Source: Micromonospora globbae
GTDB taxonomy: Bacteria; Actinomycetota; Actinomycetes; Mycobacteriales; Micromonosporaceae
Length of the DNA: 64,000 nt
Direction of reading: 5' to 3'
Assembly (NCBI RefSeq): GCF_003610785.1
Contig: NZ_RAQQ01000022.1
Span: 38,672 to 102,671 of the forward strand
Shown: positions 52,508-60,176 of the stretch, piece after piece
How the letters are laid out: each line of letters begins with the position of its first letter
How positions within the stretch are numbered: position 1 is the stretch's first letter
Made by a program: the position numbers and the translations under genes
Notes under the pieces: generated by a model
What the model was told of the DNA's origin: nothing
Databases searched by the model: none
What the model saw: only the letters and a program-made list of their open reading frames with translations

Positions 52508-53203
52508 TCAGGCGGGGCCGTCGCGGGTCGGGTCGGGGTGGGCGCGCGGCGGGGCGTACCGGGGGACGTACTCCTGGCCGGTGAGCTTCTGGATCTCGCT
52601 CATGACCTCGTCGGTCATGGCCCGCAGCGAGGTCCGGTCGTCGGAGCGGCCCGTGAAGTCCAGCGGCTTGCCGAACCGGACGGTGATCTTCGCGGCGCCG
52701 GGCCGGGGCATCCGCGCCCCGATCGGCTGCACCTTCTCGGTGCCGATCGTGCCGACCGGGATGATCGGCACGCCGGCGGCCAGCGCGAGCCGCACGGCGC
52801 CGGTGCGCCCCCGGTAGAGCCGCCCGTCGGGCGACCGGGTCCCCTCCGGGTAGACGACCACCAGGTCACCGGCCTTGAGCGCCGGGATCGCGGCGTCGAA
52901 GGCGGACAGCGCCGCCCGCCCGCCGGCCCGCTCGACGGGGATGGCGCCGAGCCCGGTGAGGACGAACTTGGAGAACGCGCCCTTCAGTCCGACGCCCTTG
53001 AAGTACTCCGACTTCGCCCAGAACGCGAGGTGCCGCGGGACGACCGTGCCGAGGAAGAGCTCGTCGGCCACGGAGAGGTGGTTGCCGGCGAAGATGGCGC
53101 CACCGGTCTCCGGCACGTACTCCAACCCCTCCACGGTCGGACGGAACGCCAGCCGCAGCGCGGGCGCCACGGTGAGCTTGCCGATGGTGTAGAGCAGCGG
53201 CAC
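52508..53203 (-). CDS. plsC: 1-acyl-sn-glycerol-3-phosphate acyltransferase family protein
   Basis: 231 residues from GTG/ATG 53203. Acyltransferase blocks I-IV are present: NHLSVADE (the H-x4-D catalytic motif), FVLTGLGAIPVERAGG, VVYPEGTRSPDGRLYRGRTGAVRLA and a PIIPVGTIG block. The family acylates lysophosphatidate or similar acceptors at the inner membrane. Some actinobacterial members modify phosphatidylinositol mannosides or other lipids, so the exact acceptor is open. It converges on the photolyase gene with a 10-base gap. Confidence 0.9.
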   Translation of the reverse strand: MPLLYTIGKLTVAPALRLAFRPTVEGLEYVPETGGAIFAGNHLSVADELFLGTVVPRHLAFWAKSEYFKGVGLKGAFSKFVLTGLGAIPVERAGGRAALSAFDAAIPALKAGDLVVVYPEGTRSPDGRLYRGRTGAVRLALAAGVPIIPVGTIGTEKVQPIGARMPRPGAAKITVRFGKPLDFTGRSDDRTSLRAMTDEVMSEIQKLTGQEYVPRYAPPRAHPDPTRDGPA

Positions 53204-53491
53204 TGTTCCTCCGGCGGATCGTGTGCGAAGCAGGCGGTGTCACGGTAGCGGACGCCGCCCCGCCGCACCGACGGGGTGGCGAACCGGCCGGCGGCTGGTC
53301 GAAAGACGCCGGGCCACCGCCCACCTGCTATCTCATACCGAGGCCCCCCGGTCACCCGTCGAGGCGCACCCCCGCGCCCCACCCCCCTTCTCCCCGCGAT
53401 CTTGCACTTTGGGCCCTCGTTTTGCCGGTCTGAGCCCGGTTTGCCGGGGCAGCAAGTGCAAGATCGCGGGGGTGAAGCCCGGGGCGCGGGG
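53204..53491. other. 288-base intergenic region with palindromic element
   Basis: It holds the leader of the plsC-type gene and the palindromic element at 53392-53471, just downstream of the phoD stop. No gene is supported; apparent reading frames through the palindrome are shadows. Confidence 0.5.
53392..53471. repeat. palindromic intergenic element, copy 3 (opposite orientation)
   Basis: 18-bp perfect arms at 53392-53409 and 53454-53471 (CCCCGCGATCTTGCACTT). Its centre on the minus strand (GCTGCCCCGGCAAACCGGGC) is nearly identical to the plus-strand centre of copy 2, so the element is inverted relative to it. It lies 20 bases after the phoD stop. Confidence 0.9.
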
Positions 53492-55048
53492 TTAGCGGAC
53501 TGGGGGTGGGAGGGTGCGGGTCCAGAGGGAGACGCCGGCGCGGTCGCGCAGGTGGACGGTGAGCGCGCCCGTGGCGCCGTCGATGCTCACCTCACCGAAG
53601 TGCTGGTATCCCTCGGCCGGCGACGTGTTGGCCCGCGGCGGGGCGTGCACGAAGACGGCCTCCGGACCGAACGTGCCGTCCAGGGCGTTCGGGCCGAACG
53701 CGCCGGCGTGCGCCGGCCCGGAGACGAACTCCCAGAACGGGGTGAAGTCACCGACCGCCGCGCGGGCCGGGTCGTAGTGGTGCGCCGCCGTGTAGTGCAC
53801 GTCGGCCGTGACGAAGACGACGCCGGTCACCCCGGCCCGGTGGACCGCCCGCAGCACCTGCGCGAACTCCAGCTCCCGCCCGGCCGGCGCGCCCGGGTCG
53901 CCCTGGGCCACGCCCTCCTGGGCACCCGGCCCGTCCGGCACCACCAGCCCGATGGGGAGGTCGGCCGCGATCACCTTCCACGTGGCGCGGGACCGGGTCA
54001 GCTCCCGGACGAGCCACTCGCGCTGCTCCCGGCCGAGCAGGCCGCGGTTCGGGTCGGCGTACGTGTTGCCGTCGTTCGGGTCCTTCCAGGTCCGCATGTC
54101 CAGCACGAAGACGTCCAGCCGCGACCCGTACGACAGGCGCCGGTAGAGCCGGCCGTCGCGCGGGGTGGGCACCCACTCCCCGTACGCCCGCCGGGCCCGG
54201 GCCGCCAGCACGTCGACGCGGCGCTCGGTGTACCGGTCGTCGGTGAGGATCTCGCCCGGGTACCAGTTGTTGGTCACCTCGTGGTCGTCCCACTGGTTGA
54301 CCTGCGACACCTCGGCGAGGAACCGGCGCAGGTGCTCGTCGAGCAGGTTGTACGCGTACTGGCCCCGGTACTCGGTCAGCGTCTCGGCGACCTTGCTCTT
54401 CTCCGGGGTGACGATGTTGCGCCAGATCCGCCCGTCGGGCAGCGCCACGGTCTCGGTGAGCGGCCCGTCGGCGTAGACGTTGTCGCCGCTGCACAGGTAG
54501 AAGTCGGGGCGGGTGGCCCGCATGGCGCTGAAGATCGACATGCCGCCGGAGTCCGGGGCGATGCCCCAGCCCTGGCCGGCGATGTCGCCCGTCCAGACGA
54601 AGCGGACGTCCCGCCGGTCGTGCGGGCGCGCGGCGGTGGTGAGGGTGCCGGTCAGCGGCTCGCTCACCAGCCCGTGCCGGTCGAGGCTCTCCACCCGCAC
54701 CCGGTAGTGCAGCCGCTCGCCGGCGGGCAGGCCGCGCAGCCGCACGGTGCCGGTGAAGTCGCCGGACGGGTCGAGCACCGGTCCGGTGACCCGCCGGGCG
54801 CCCCGGAAGTCGGGGCGGCGGCTCACCTCCACGAGCATCCGCCCGGGGCGGTCTGCGCGGGTCCACACCAGCGCCGAGTCCGCCGTCGCGTCGCCGCTCT
54901 GCACGCCGTGCGTGAGCACGGGACGCCCGCTGGGCCGCCACGCGGGCGCGGCCGGCGCGGCGCCGCCGCCCAGCAGGCCGCCACCCACCACGCCGGCGCC
55001 GGCCACCAGGCCGGCCCGCAGCACCGTACGTCGATCAAGCTCGGTCAT
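53492..55048 (-). CDS. phoD: alkaline phosphatase D (PhoD) family Tat-exported phosphodiesterase/phosphatase
   Basis: 518 residues. A twin-arginine signal peptide (ELDRRTVLRAGLVAGAGVVGG) precedes an N-terminal PhoD_N domain (LTHGVQSGDATADSALVWTRAD) and a metallophosphatase domain: FVWTGDIAGQGWG, YLCSGDNVYADG, WDDHEVTNN and VFVTADVHYTAAHHYDP. Calcium/iron ligands are in these motifs. It is secreted and releases phosphate from phosphodiesters or teichoic-acid-type polymers, usually under phosphate limitation. A clear pho box is not seen. Ends next to palindromic element copy 3. Confidence 0.94.
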   Translation of the reverse strand: MTELDRRTVLRAGLVAGAGVVGGGLLGGGAAPAAPAWRPSGRPVLTHGVQSGDATADSALVWTRADRPGRMLVEVSRRPDFRGARRVTGPVLDPSGDFTGTVRLRGLPAGERLHYRVRVESLDRHGLVSEPLTGTLTTAARPHDRRDVRFVWTGDIAGQGWGIAPDSGGMSIFSAMRATRPDFYLCSGDNVYADGPLTETVALPDGRIWRNIVTPEKSKVAETLTEYRGQYAYNLLDEHLRRFLAEVSQVNQWDDHEVTNNWYPGEILTDDRYTERRVDVLAARARRAYGEWVPTPRDGRLYRRLSYGSRLDVFVLDMRTWKDPNDGNTYADPNRGLLGREQREWLVRELTRSRATWKVIAADLPIGLVVPDGPGAQEGVAQGDPGAPAGRELEFAQVLRAVHRAGVTGVVFVTADVHYTAAHHYDPARAAVGDFTPFWEFVSGPAHAGAFGPNALDGTFGPEAVFVHAPPRANTSPAEGYQHFGEVSIDGATGALTVHLRDRAGVSLWTRTLPPPVR

Positions 55049-55176
55049 CGTTCCTCCCGGATCGGGGACTGACCCCGTGGGTGTACCGGGCGGACATGAC
55101 CGGTTCCCGCGTCCCGGGTGTCCACGGCCGGAACGCCGGCTGACCGGCAGGACATGATCGGCGTCACAGCCCTTGT

Positions 55177-55204
55177 TGTCACACCGCGACCCGGCGGACC
55201 CGTC
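55177..55204 (+). promoter_or_regulatory. ECF41-type promoter of the sigma-factor operon
   Basis: TGTCACA (55177-55183) and CGTC (55201-55204) with exactly 17 bases between match the established ECF41 consensus, 33 bases upstream of the first gene of the operon. A second TGTCACA is present at 55212-55218. Confidence 0.8.
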
Positions 55205-55236
55205 GTACCGGTGTCACACCGACACGGGAGGTTGTC

Positions 55237-55677
55237 ATGCAACGGATGGACGTGACCACGGTGGCGCCGGAGGCGTACCACGCCGTGCTGGGCCTGGAGA
55301 AGTACGCCCGGTCGAACGTCGACCACACGGTGTACGAGCTGGTCAAGATCCGGGCGTCGATGCTGAACGGCTGCGCGTTCTGCGTCGACATGCACACCAC
55401 CGACGCGCTGGCCGCCGGGGAGTCGAGCCGGCGGCTGTTCGCCCTGGCGGCCTGGCGGGACGCGCCCTTCTTCACCGAGCGGGAGCGGGCCGCGCTGGCG
55501 CTCACCGACGCGGTCACCCGGCTCGGCGAGCACGGGGTGCCGGACGAGGTCTGGGACGAGGCGGCGAAGGTCTGGTCGGAGAAGGAGCTCGCCGACCTGA
55601 TCGTGGCCATCGCGACAATCAACGTGTGGAACAGGATCTCGGTGACCACCCGGAAGCAGCCTCCGACGCAGGAGTGA
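55237..55677 (+). CDS. carboxymuconolactone decarboxylase-like (AhpD-type) protein, ECF41 partner
   Basis: 146 residues from ATG 55237, with GGGAGG upstream. The helical AhpD/CMD fold is shown by LVKIRASMLNGCAFCVDMHTTDALAAGES, where the CxxC and following His form the proton-relay/redox site, and by ERERAALALTDAVTRL. Such proteins are the commonest neighbours of ECF41 sigma factors and may sense or detoxify a peroxide-like stress. Its stop overlaps the sigma gene's start (GTGA), so they are one operon, read from the ECF41-type promoter. Confidence 0.93.
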   Translation: MQRMDVTTVAPEAYHAVLGLEKYARSNVDHTVYELVKIRASMLNGCAFCVDMHTTDALAAGESSRRLFALAAWRDAPFFTERERAALALTDAVTRLGEHGVPDEVWDEAAKVWSEKELADLIVAIATINVWNRISVTTRKQPPTQE

Positions 55678-56552
55678 CCACCACCGACGCCGTGGCGGCG
55701 GCCGGTGCGCTCGACGCGCACCGGCCGATGCTGCTCGGCCTGGCCTACCGCCTGCTCGGCAGCCGGCACGACGCCGAGGACGTACTCCAGGAGGCGTACC
55801 TGCGTTGGGCGGCCGTGGACCGGACCTCGGTGGCCGAGCCACGGCGGTACCTCTCGCGGGTGGTCACCCGCCTCGCCCTGGACCGGCTCCGGGCGCGGCA
55901 GGCCGCCCGCGAGACGTACGTGGGGCCGTGGCTGCCCGAGCCGGTGCCGACCGAGCCGTCCCCCTTCGGCCCGCTGGACCGGGCCGAGCTGCGCGACTCC
56001 CTCGCCACCGCGCTGCTGCACGTGCTGGAACGGCTGAGCCCGCCGGAGCGCGCGGTCTACGTGCTGCGCACGGCGTTCGACCTGCCGTACACGGAGATCG
56101 CCGAGATCCTGGACCGCTCCCCCGCCGACTGCCGGCAACTGCACCACCGGGCCGAGGCCCGGGTGCACCAGGACCGGCGCCGCTTCACGGCGGACCGCGC
56201 GGAGCAGGAGCGGCTGCTCGACGCGTTCCTGGCCGCCGCCCGCGAGGGCGACCTCGCGGCGCTGACCGGCCTGGTCGCCCGCGACGCGATCGCCTGGACC
56301 GACGGGGGTGGACGGGTGAAGGCCGCCCGCAACCCGATCATCGGTGCGGAGCGGGTGATCCGCTTCGCGGCCGGTGTCTACGGCCGCAGGCCGGTGCGGA
56401 CCCGCTGGCTGGAGCTCAACGGCCAGCCGGGCGCTCTCGTCGAGAAGTCCGACGGCACGGTCTACGCGCTCACGCTCGCCGTGTCGGAGGGCCGGATCAC
56501 CGACCTGTACATGGTGGGCAACCCGGCGAAAATGCCCGGGCTGCCCGACTGA
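55674..56552 (+). CDS. ECF41 family RNA polymerase sigma factor (SigJ-like)
   Basis: 292 residues from GTG 55674 (coupled by a 4-base overlap). Regions 2 (LGLAYRLLGSRHDAEDVLQEAYLRW) and 4 (LSPPERAVYVLRTAFDLPYTEIAEILDRSPADCRQLHHRA) are linked by the YVGPWLPEPV motif, a hallmark of ECF41. The C-terminal SnoaL-like extension (about residues 180-292), with DGGGRVKAARNPI and NPAKM near the end, controls activity in this group in place of a classical anti-sigma. Its own promoter consensus upstream suggests autoregulation. Confidence 0.94.
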   Translation: MTTTDAVAAAGALDAHRPMLLGLAYRLLGSRHDAEDVLQEAYLRWAAVDRTSVAEPRRYLSRVVTRLALDRLRARQAARETYVGPWLPEPVPTEPSPFGPLDRAELRDSLATALLHVLERLSPPERAVYVLRTAFDLPYTEIAEILDRSPADCRQLHHRAEARVHQDRRRFTADRAEQERLLDAFLAAAREGDLAALTGLVARDAIAWTDGGGRVKAARNPIIGAERVIRFAAGVYGRRPVRTRWLELNGQPGALVEKSDGTVYALTLAVSEGRITDLYMVGNPAKMPGLPD

Positions 56553-56561
56553 GCCGCGGCG

Positions 56562-56987
56562 TCAGGAGAGCTCGGGGAACCAGAGCGCGATCTCGCGCTT
56601 CGCGCTGTCCACCGAGTCGGACGCGTGCACCAGGTTCTCCCGGTTCGACAGGGAGTAGTCGCCACGGATCGTGCCGGCCGCCGCCCGGCGCCCGTCGGTG
56701 GCCCCCACCAGGCCCCGGACCACGTCGATGACCTGGTCGCCGGAGAGCACCATGGCGACCAGCGGGCCGCCGGTCATGAAGGTCTTCAGCGGCGGGTAGA
56801 AGGGCTTGTCGACGTGCTCCGCGTAGTGCTCGTCGGCCAGCGCCGCGTCCATGGTCCGGGTCACCATGGCGTCGATGCGCAGCCCCTTGCGCTCGAACCG
56901 GGAAATGATCTCGCCGACCAGCCCCCGGCGGACCGCGTCGGGCTTGATCAGTACGAGCGTGCGCTCATCGGGGCTGGTGCTGGACAC
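56562..56987 (-). CDS. ndk: nucleoside diphosphate kinase
   Basis: 141 residues from GTG/ATG 56987. RTLVLIKPDAVRRGLVGEIISRFERKGL opens the fold; the catalytic His lies in NRENLVHASDSVDSAKREIALWFPE, where VHASDS replaces the usual VHGSDS, and Gly to Ala next to the His is a tolerated change. It balances nucleoside triphosphate pools. Converges on the ECF41 sigma gene and lies in the valS/folC/ndk region typical of actinomycetes. Confidence 0.96.
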   Translation of the reverse strand: MSSTSPDERTLVLIKPDAVRRGLVGEIISRFERKGLRIDAMVTRTMDAALADEHYAEHVDKPFYPPLKTFMTGGPLVAMVLSGDQVIDVVRGLVGATDGRRAAAGTIRGDYSLSNRENLVHASDSVDSAKREIALWFPELS

Positions 56988-57130
56988 GCTGGGTTCCTCC
57001 TGTGCGCGGAAGCCGGGCTGTCTGGGTACGGTCAGCCTAGCGACCCGGTCCCGGCGCCGGCGCGGCGGCCGGCCTTCCCCCCGGCGGCCCTTCCGGCCTA
57101 GCCTGGCCCTTGACCCCCGGGAGGTCCACT

Positions 57131-58420
57131 GTGGCGAACGGCGGCAGCCGACCCATCGCGCCGGTACGGAAGCTGATCGCCGCGGTGCTCGGCACCGTGG
57201 CCACCTTCGTGATGCTCTTCGGCCTCGGCATGACGAGCTGGGCCATCGTGGCGCTCGGGGCCGCCCTGCTGGTGCTGGCGATCGCGCTGGCCACCGTCCG
57301 CGCCGGCGGGCGTACGTGGGTCGTCGGCGAGGGGCACGTGCACAGCGCCTCCGAGCCGCCCACCCAGTACGCCTTCGGCCGCTGCGAGCTGCAACTGGTC
57401 ATCGACGCGCCGGGGCTGCCGCCCCGCAGCAAGAAGATCATCGAGCCGCGCGTCCCCGTGTCAAAGTGGCCGTCGCTCGGGCAGACCCTGCCGATCCGGG
57501 TGGCGCTGGACGACCCCCGGCACGTCCGGGTGCTCTGGGACGAGGTGCCCACCCACGCCGAGACCGCGGCGGCGGCCACCGCCGACCTGCCACCCGAGTA
57601 CGCCGACCTCGACCCGGTGGACGAGGTGCTCATCGAGCAGGACGCGCCGCCGTGGGCCGGCCGCTCCGCCGAGGACGACTTCCGCGGCCCGCTCGGCGAT
57701 CCGCTGCCCGACGACCCGGGTGTCCCGCGGGACGAGCGCGAGCCGGTCGTCGTGCACCAGCGCCCGGGCGGCCCGGTCGTGCTGGAGGGGACGCTGGTCG
57801 AGCCGCAACCGGCCAACCCGCTGCCCCGCCGGGCCACGCCCGCTCCCCGGTCCCCCGCCGAGGAGGACTTCGACGTGCCCGCCCCCGCGCGGGAGGATCC
57901 GGCCGACCCGCTTGACCTGCCGCTGGACGACCCGGCGACGCCCCGCGAGCCGCGGGACGAGCCGGTCAGCGCGGCCGAGCTGGACGAGGCGATCTTCGGC
58001 TACGAGCCGGCCGGCCCGGCCGACGAGCCGTCCGACCCGGTCGGGCCGATCAGCGGCGTGGGACTCACCCTGCTGGTGACCGACCTGTCCCGCTCGCTGG
58101 GGTTCTACCGGGACGTGCTGGGCTTCACCGAGGTCGACCAGGGCACGGGCAACGCCGTGCTCGCCTCCGGCTCGACCCGGCTGGTGCTGCGTCAGGTCAC
58201 CGAGGCCGCGCCGGTCAGCCGCCGGCTGGTGCACGTGAACCTGGAGGTCGACGACATCGAGGCGGCGTACGAGCGGCTGCGCGACTCCGGCGTCCGCTTC
58301 ACGTACGCGCCCCGGGTGGTCAACCGGGGGACGAAGCTGGAGGTGTGGGCCGCCGCGTTCCGCGACCCCGACGGCCACGGCATCGCCCTCACCCAGTGGC
58401 GGGAACGCGCCGACGCCTGA
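57131..58420 (+). CDS. two-helix membrane protein fused to a VOC (glyoxalase/bleomycin-resistance) domain
   Basis: 429 residues from GTG 57131 (GGGAGG upstream). Residues about 12-60 form two membrane helices (LIAAVLGTVATFVMLFGLG and WAIVALGAALLVLAIALATV), then a conserved soluble region (LQLVIDAPGLPPRSKKIIEPRVPVSKWPSLGQTLPIRV), a Pro/Asp-rich linker (200-300), and a C-terminal VOC domain: LTLLVTDLSRSLGFYRDVLGFTEV, then VHVNLEVDDIEAAYERLRDSG and FRDPDGHGIALTQW. The metal ligands of glyoxalase I are not complete. The fusion is unusual. Function unknown; possibly a membrane-tethered binder of small ligands. Confidence 0.75.
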   Translation: MANGGSRPIAPVRKLIAAVLGTVATFVMLFGLGMTSWAIVALGAALLVLAIALATVRAGGRTWVVGEGHVHSASEPPTQYAFGRCELQLVIDAPGLPPRSKKIIEPRVPVSKWPSLGQTLPIRVALDDPRHVRVLWDEVPTHAETAAAATADLPPEYADLDPVDEVLIEQDAPPWAGRSAEDDFRGPLGDPLPDDPGVPRDEREPVVVHQRPGGPVVLEGTLVEPQPANPLPRRATPAPRSPAEEDFDVPAPAREDPADPLDLPLDDPATPREPRDEPVSAAELDEAIFGYEPAGPADEPSDPVGPISGVGLTLLVTDLSRSLGFYRDVLGFTEVDQGTGNAVLASGSTRLVLRQVTEAAPVSRRLVHVNLEVDDIEAAYERLRDSGVRFTYAPRVVNRGTKLEVWAAAFRDPDGHGIALTQWRERADA

Positions 58421-58485
58421 GCCCGCCGGGGCCGCGACGGGGGCGGCCGCCTCGGCACCCCCGGGGCCCGCTGTCTGCTGCGGCC

Positions 58486-58845
58486 CTAGCCGAGGATCAC
58501 CCGGCGTACGTGCAGGGCGTAGCCCCAGACCAGGGCGAAGATGACGCCGAGCACCAGCAGCGACCAGTGCAGCAGGCCGGACAGCATCAGCAGTCCCTGC
58601 AGGACGGTGCCGGCGTTCCAGGCCCACGGCCGGCGGATCAGGCCGGCCAGCACCACGGCCACCACGGCGAGCGCCACCACGGCGCCGATCGCGGTACCGC
58701 CGAGGTCACCGCCGACCACCCGGATCGGCTGGATGGCGAGCAGCAGCACCAGCGCCTCGAGGGTCAACGTGGCCGCCCCCAGGCCGCGCACCGCCCGCTG
58801 CGGGTCCCGCAGCCCCGACCGGCGTGGCTGCTCGGGGCCGCTCAT
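58486..58845 (-). CDS. DUF4233 domain-containing membrane protein
   Basis: 119 residues. ATG 58845 overlaps the folC stop in ATGA, giving translational coupling. Four hydrophobic helices, with LEALVLLLAIQPIRVVGG near the start and WNAGTVLQGLLMLSGLLHWSLLVLGVIFALVWGYALHVRR at the end, match DUF4233, a small actinobacterial family regularly found between folC and ndk. Function unknown. Confidence 0.88.
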   Translation of the reverse strand: MSGPEQPRRSGLRDPQRAVRGLGAATLTLEALVLLLAIQPIRVVGGDLGGTAIGAVVALAVVAVVLAGLIRRPWAWNAGTVLQGLLMLSGLLHWSLLVLGVIFALVWGYALHVRRVILG

Positions 58846-60176
58846 CGCTTCAGCAGCCGGCGGGCGTCGGCCACGGTCACCACCGATCCGGTGATCAACA
58901 CACCCACTCCGCTCAGCTCACCCGGCACGTCCTCCTCGGCCAGGGCCACCGCCGCCTCGATGGCGTCCGGCATCTCCTCGGCCACCTCGACCCGTTCCGG
59001 ACCGAACACCTCGGCGGCCAGGGCGGCCAGCTCGCGGGCCGGCATCGCCCGCGGCGAGCTGTTCCGGGTGACCACCACCTGGTCGACCACCGGCTCCAGC
59101 AGCTCCAGCAGGGCGGCCGCGTCCTTGTCGCCGAGCACGCCGACGACCGCCACCAGCTTGCTGAACGCGAACTCCTCCTGGAGCGCGGTGACCGTCGCGG
59201 CCATCCCGTGCGGGTTGTGCGCCCCGTCGAGCAGGATCGTCGGGGCGCTGCGCACCCGCTCCAGCCGGCCCGGCGAGCTGGTCGCCGCGAACCCCTCGCG
59301 TACCGCCTCGACGTCGAGCTGCCGGCGGGCGCCGGCGCCGAGGAACGCCTCGACCGCTGCCAGCGCCACCGCCGCGTTCTGCGCCTGGTGGGCGCCGTGC
59401 AGCGGGACGAAGACCTCCTCGTACACGCCACCGAGCCCCTGCAGGGTCAGCACCTGGCCGCCGACCGCGACCGCCCGGCGCAGGACGCCGAACTCCGACC
59501 CCTCGCGGGCGATGGTGGCGCCCACCTCGGCGCACCGCTCCAGGATGGGCCGGGCCGCCTCCTCCTCCTGCGCGGCCGAGATGACCGTGGCGCCGGAATG
59601 GATGATGCCGGCCTTGTGCAGGGCGATGTCCTCGATGGTGTCGCCGAGCCACTCGGTGTGGTCCAGCCCGATCGGGGTGATCACCGCGACCCCGGCCTGG
59701 AGCACGTTCGTCGAGTCCTCCGCCCCGCCGAGCCCCACCTCGACGACCGCCACGTCCACCGGCGCGTCGGCGAACGTGGCGAACGCCAGCGCCGTGGTCA
59801 TGTCGAAGTAGGTCAGCGGCTCCGCGGACCGCTCGTCGACGAGCCGGGCCAGCGGGGCCACCTCCCGGTAGGTGGCCACGAACCGCTCCTCGCTGACCGG
59901 CTCCCCGTCCAGGCTGATCCGCTCCCGGACCGTCTCCAGGTGGGGGCTCGTGTAGCGGCCGGTGTGCAGGCCGAACGCGCGCAGCAGAGAGTCGATCATC
60001 CGGGCCGTCGACGTCTTGCCGTTGGTCCCGGTGAGGTGGATCGACGGGTACGCCCGCTGCGGGCTGCCGAGCAGGTCGAGCAGGGACTCGATCCGGTCCA
60101 GCTCGAAGACCATCCGGGTGAAGCCCCGCTCGGCCAGCTCGGCCTCCACCCGGGTGAAGGCGTCGTGATCGGTCAC
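58842..60176 (-). CDS. folC: bifunctional folylpolyglutamate/dihydrofolate synthase
   Basis: 444 residues from GTG 60176, overlapping the valS stop by 4 bases. The P-loop TGTNGKTSTARMI, VVEVGLGGAEDSTNVLQ and GLDHTEWLGDTIEDIALHKAGI (Mur-ligase fold) are clear, as is DGAHNPHGM and the C-terminal TGSVVTVADARRLL. The enzyme adds glutamates to folate. It is coupled to valS upstream and DUF4233 downstream; this order is conserved in actinomycetes. Confidence 0.95.
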   Translation of the reverse strand: MTDHDAFTRVEAELAERGFTRMVFELDRIESLLDLLGSPQRAYPSIHLTGTNGKTSTARMIDSLLRAFGLHTGRYTSPHLETVRERISLDGEPVSEERFVATYREVAPLARLVDERSAEPLTYFDMTTALAFATFADAPVDVAVVEVGLGGAEDSTNVLQAGVAVITPIGLDHTEWLGDTIEDIALHKAGIIHSGATVISAAQEEEAARPILERCAEVGATIAREGSEFGVLRRAVAVGGQVLTLQGLGGVYEEVFVPLHGAHQAQNAAVALAAVEAFLGAGARRQLDVEAVREGFAATSSPGRLERVRSAPTILLDGAHNPHGMAATVTALQEEFAFSKLVAVVGVLGDKDAAALLELLEPVVDQVVVTRNSSPRAMPARELAALAAEVFGPERVEVAEEMPDAIEAAVALAEEDVPGELSGVGVLITGSVVTVADARRLLKR

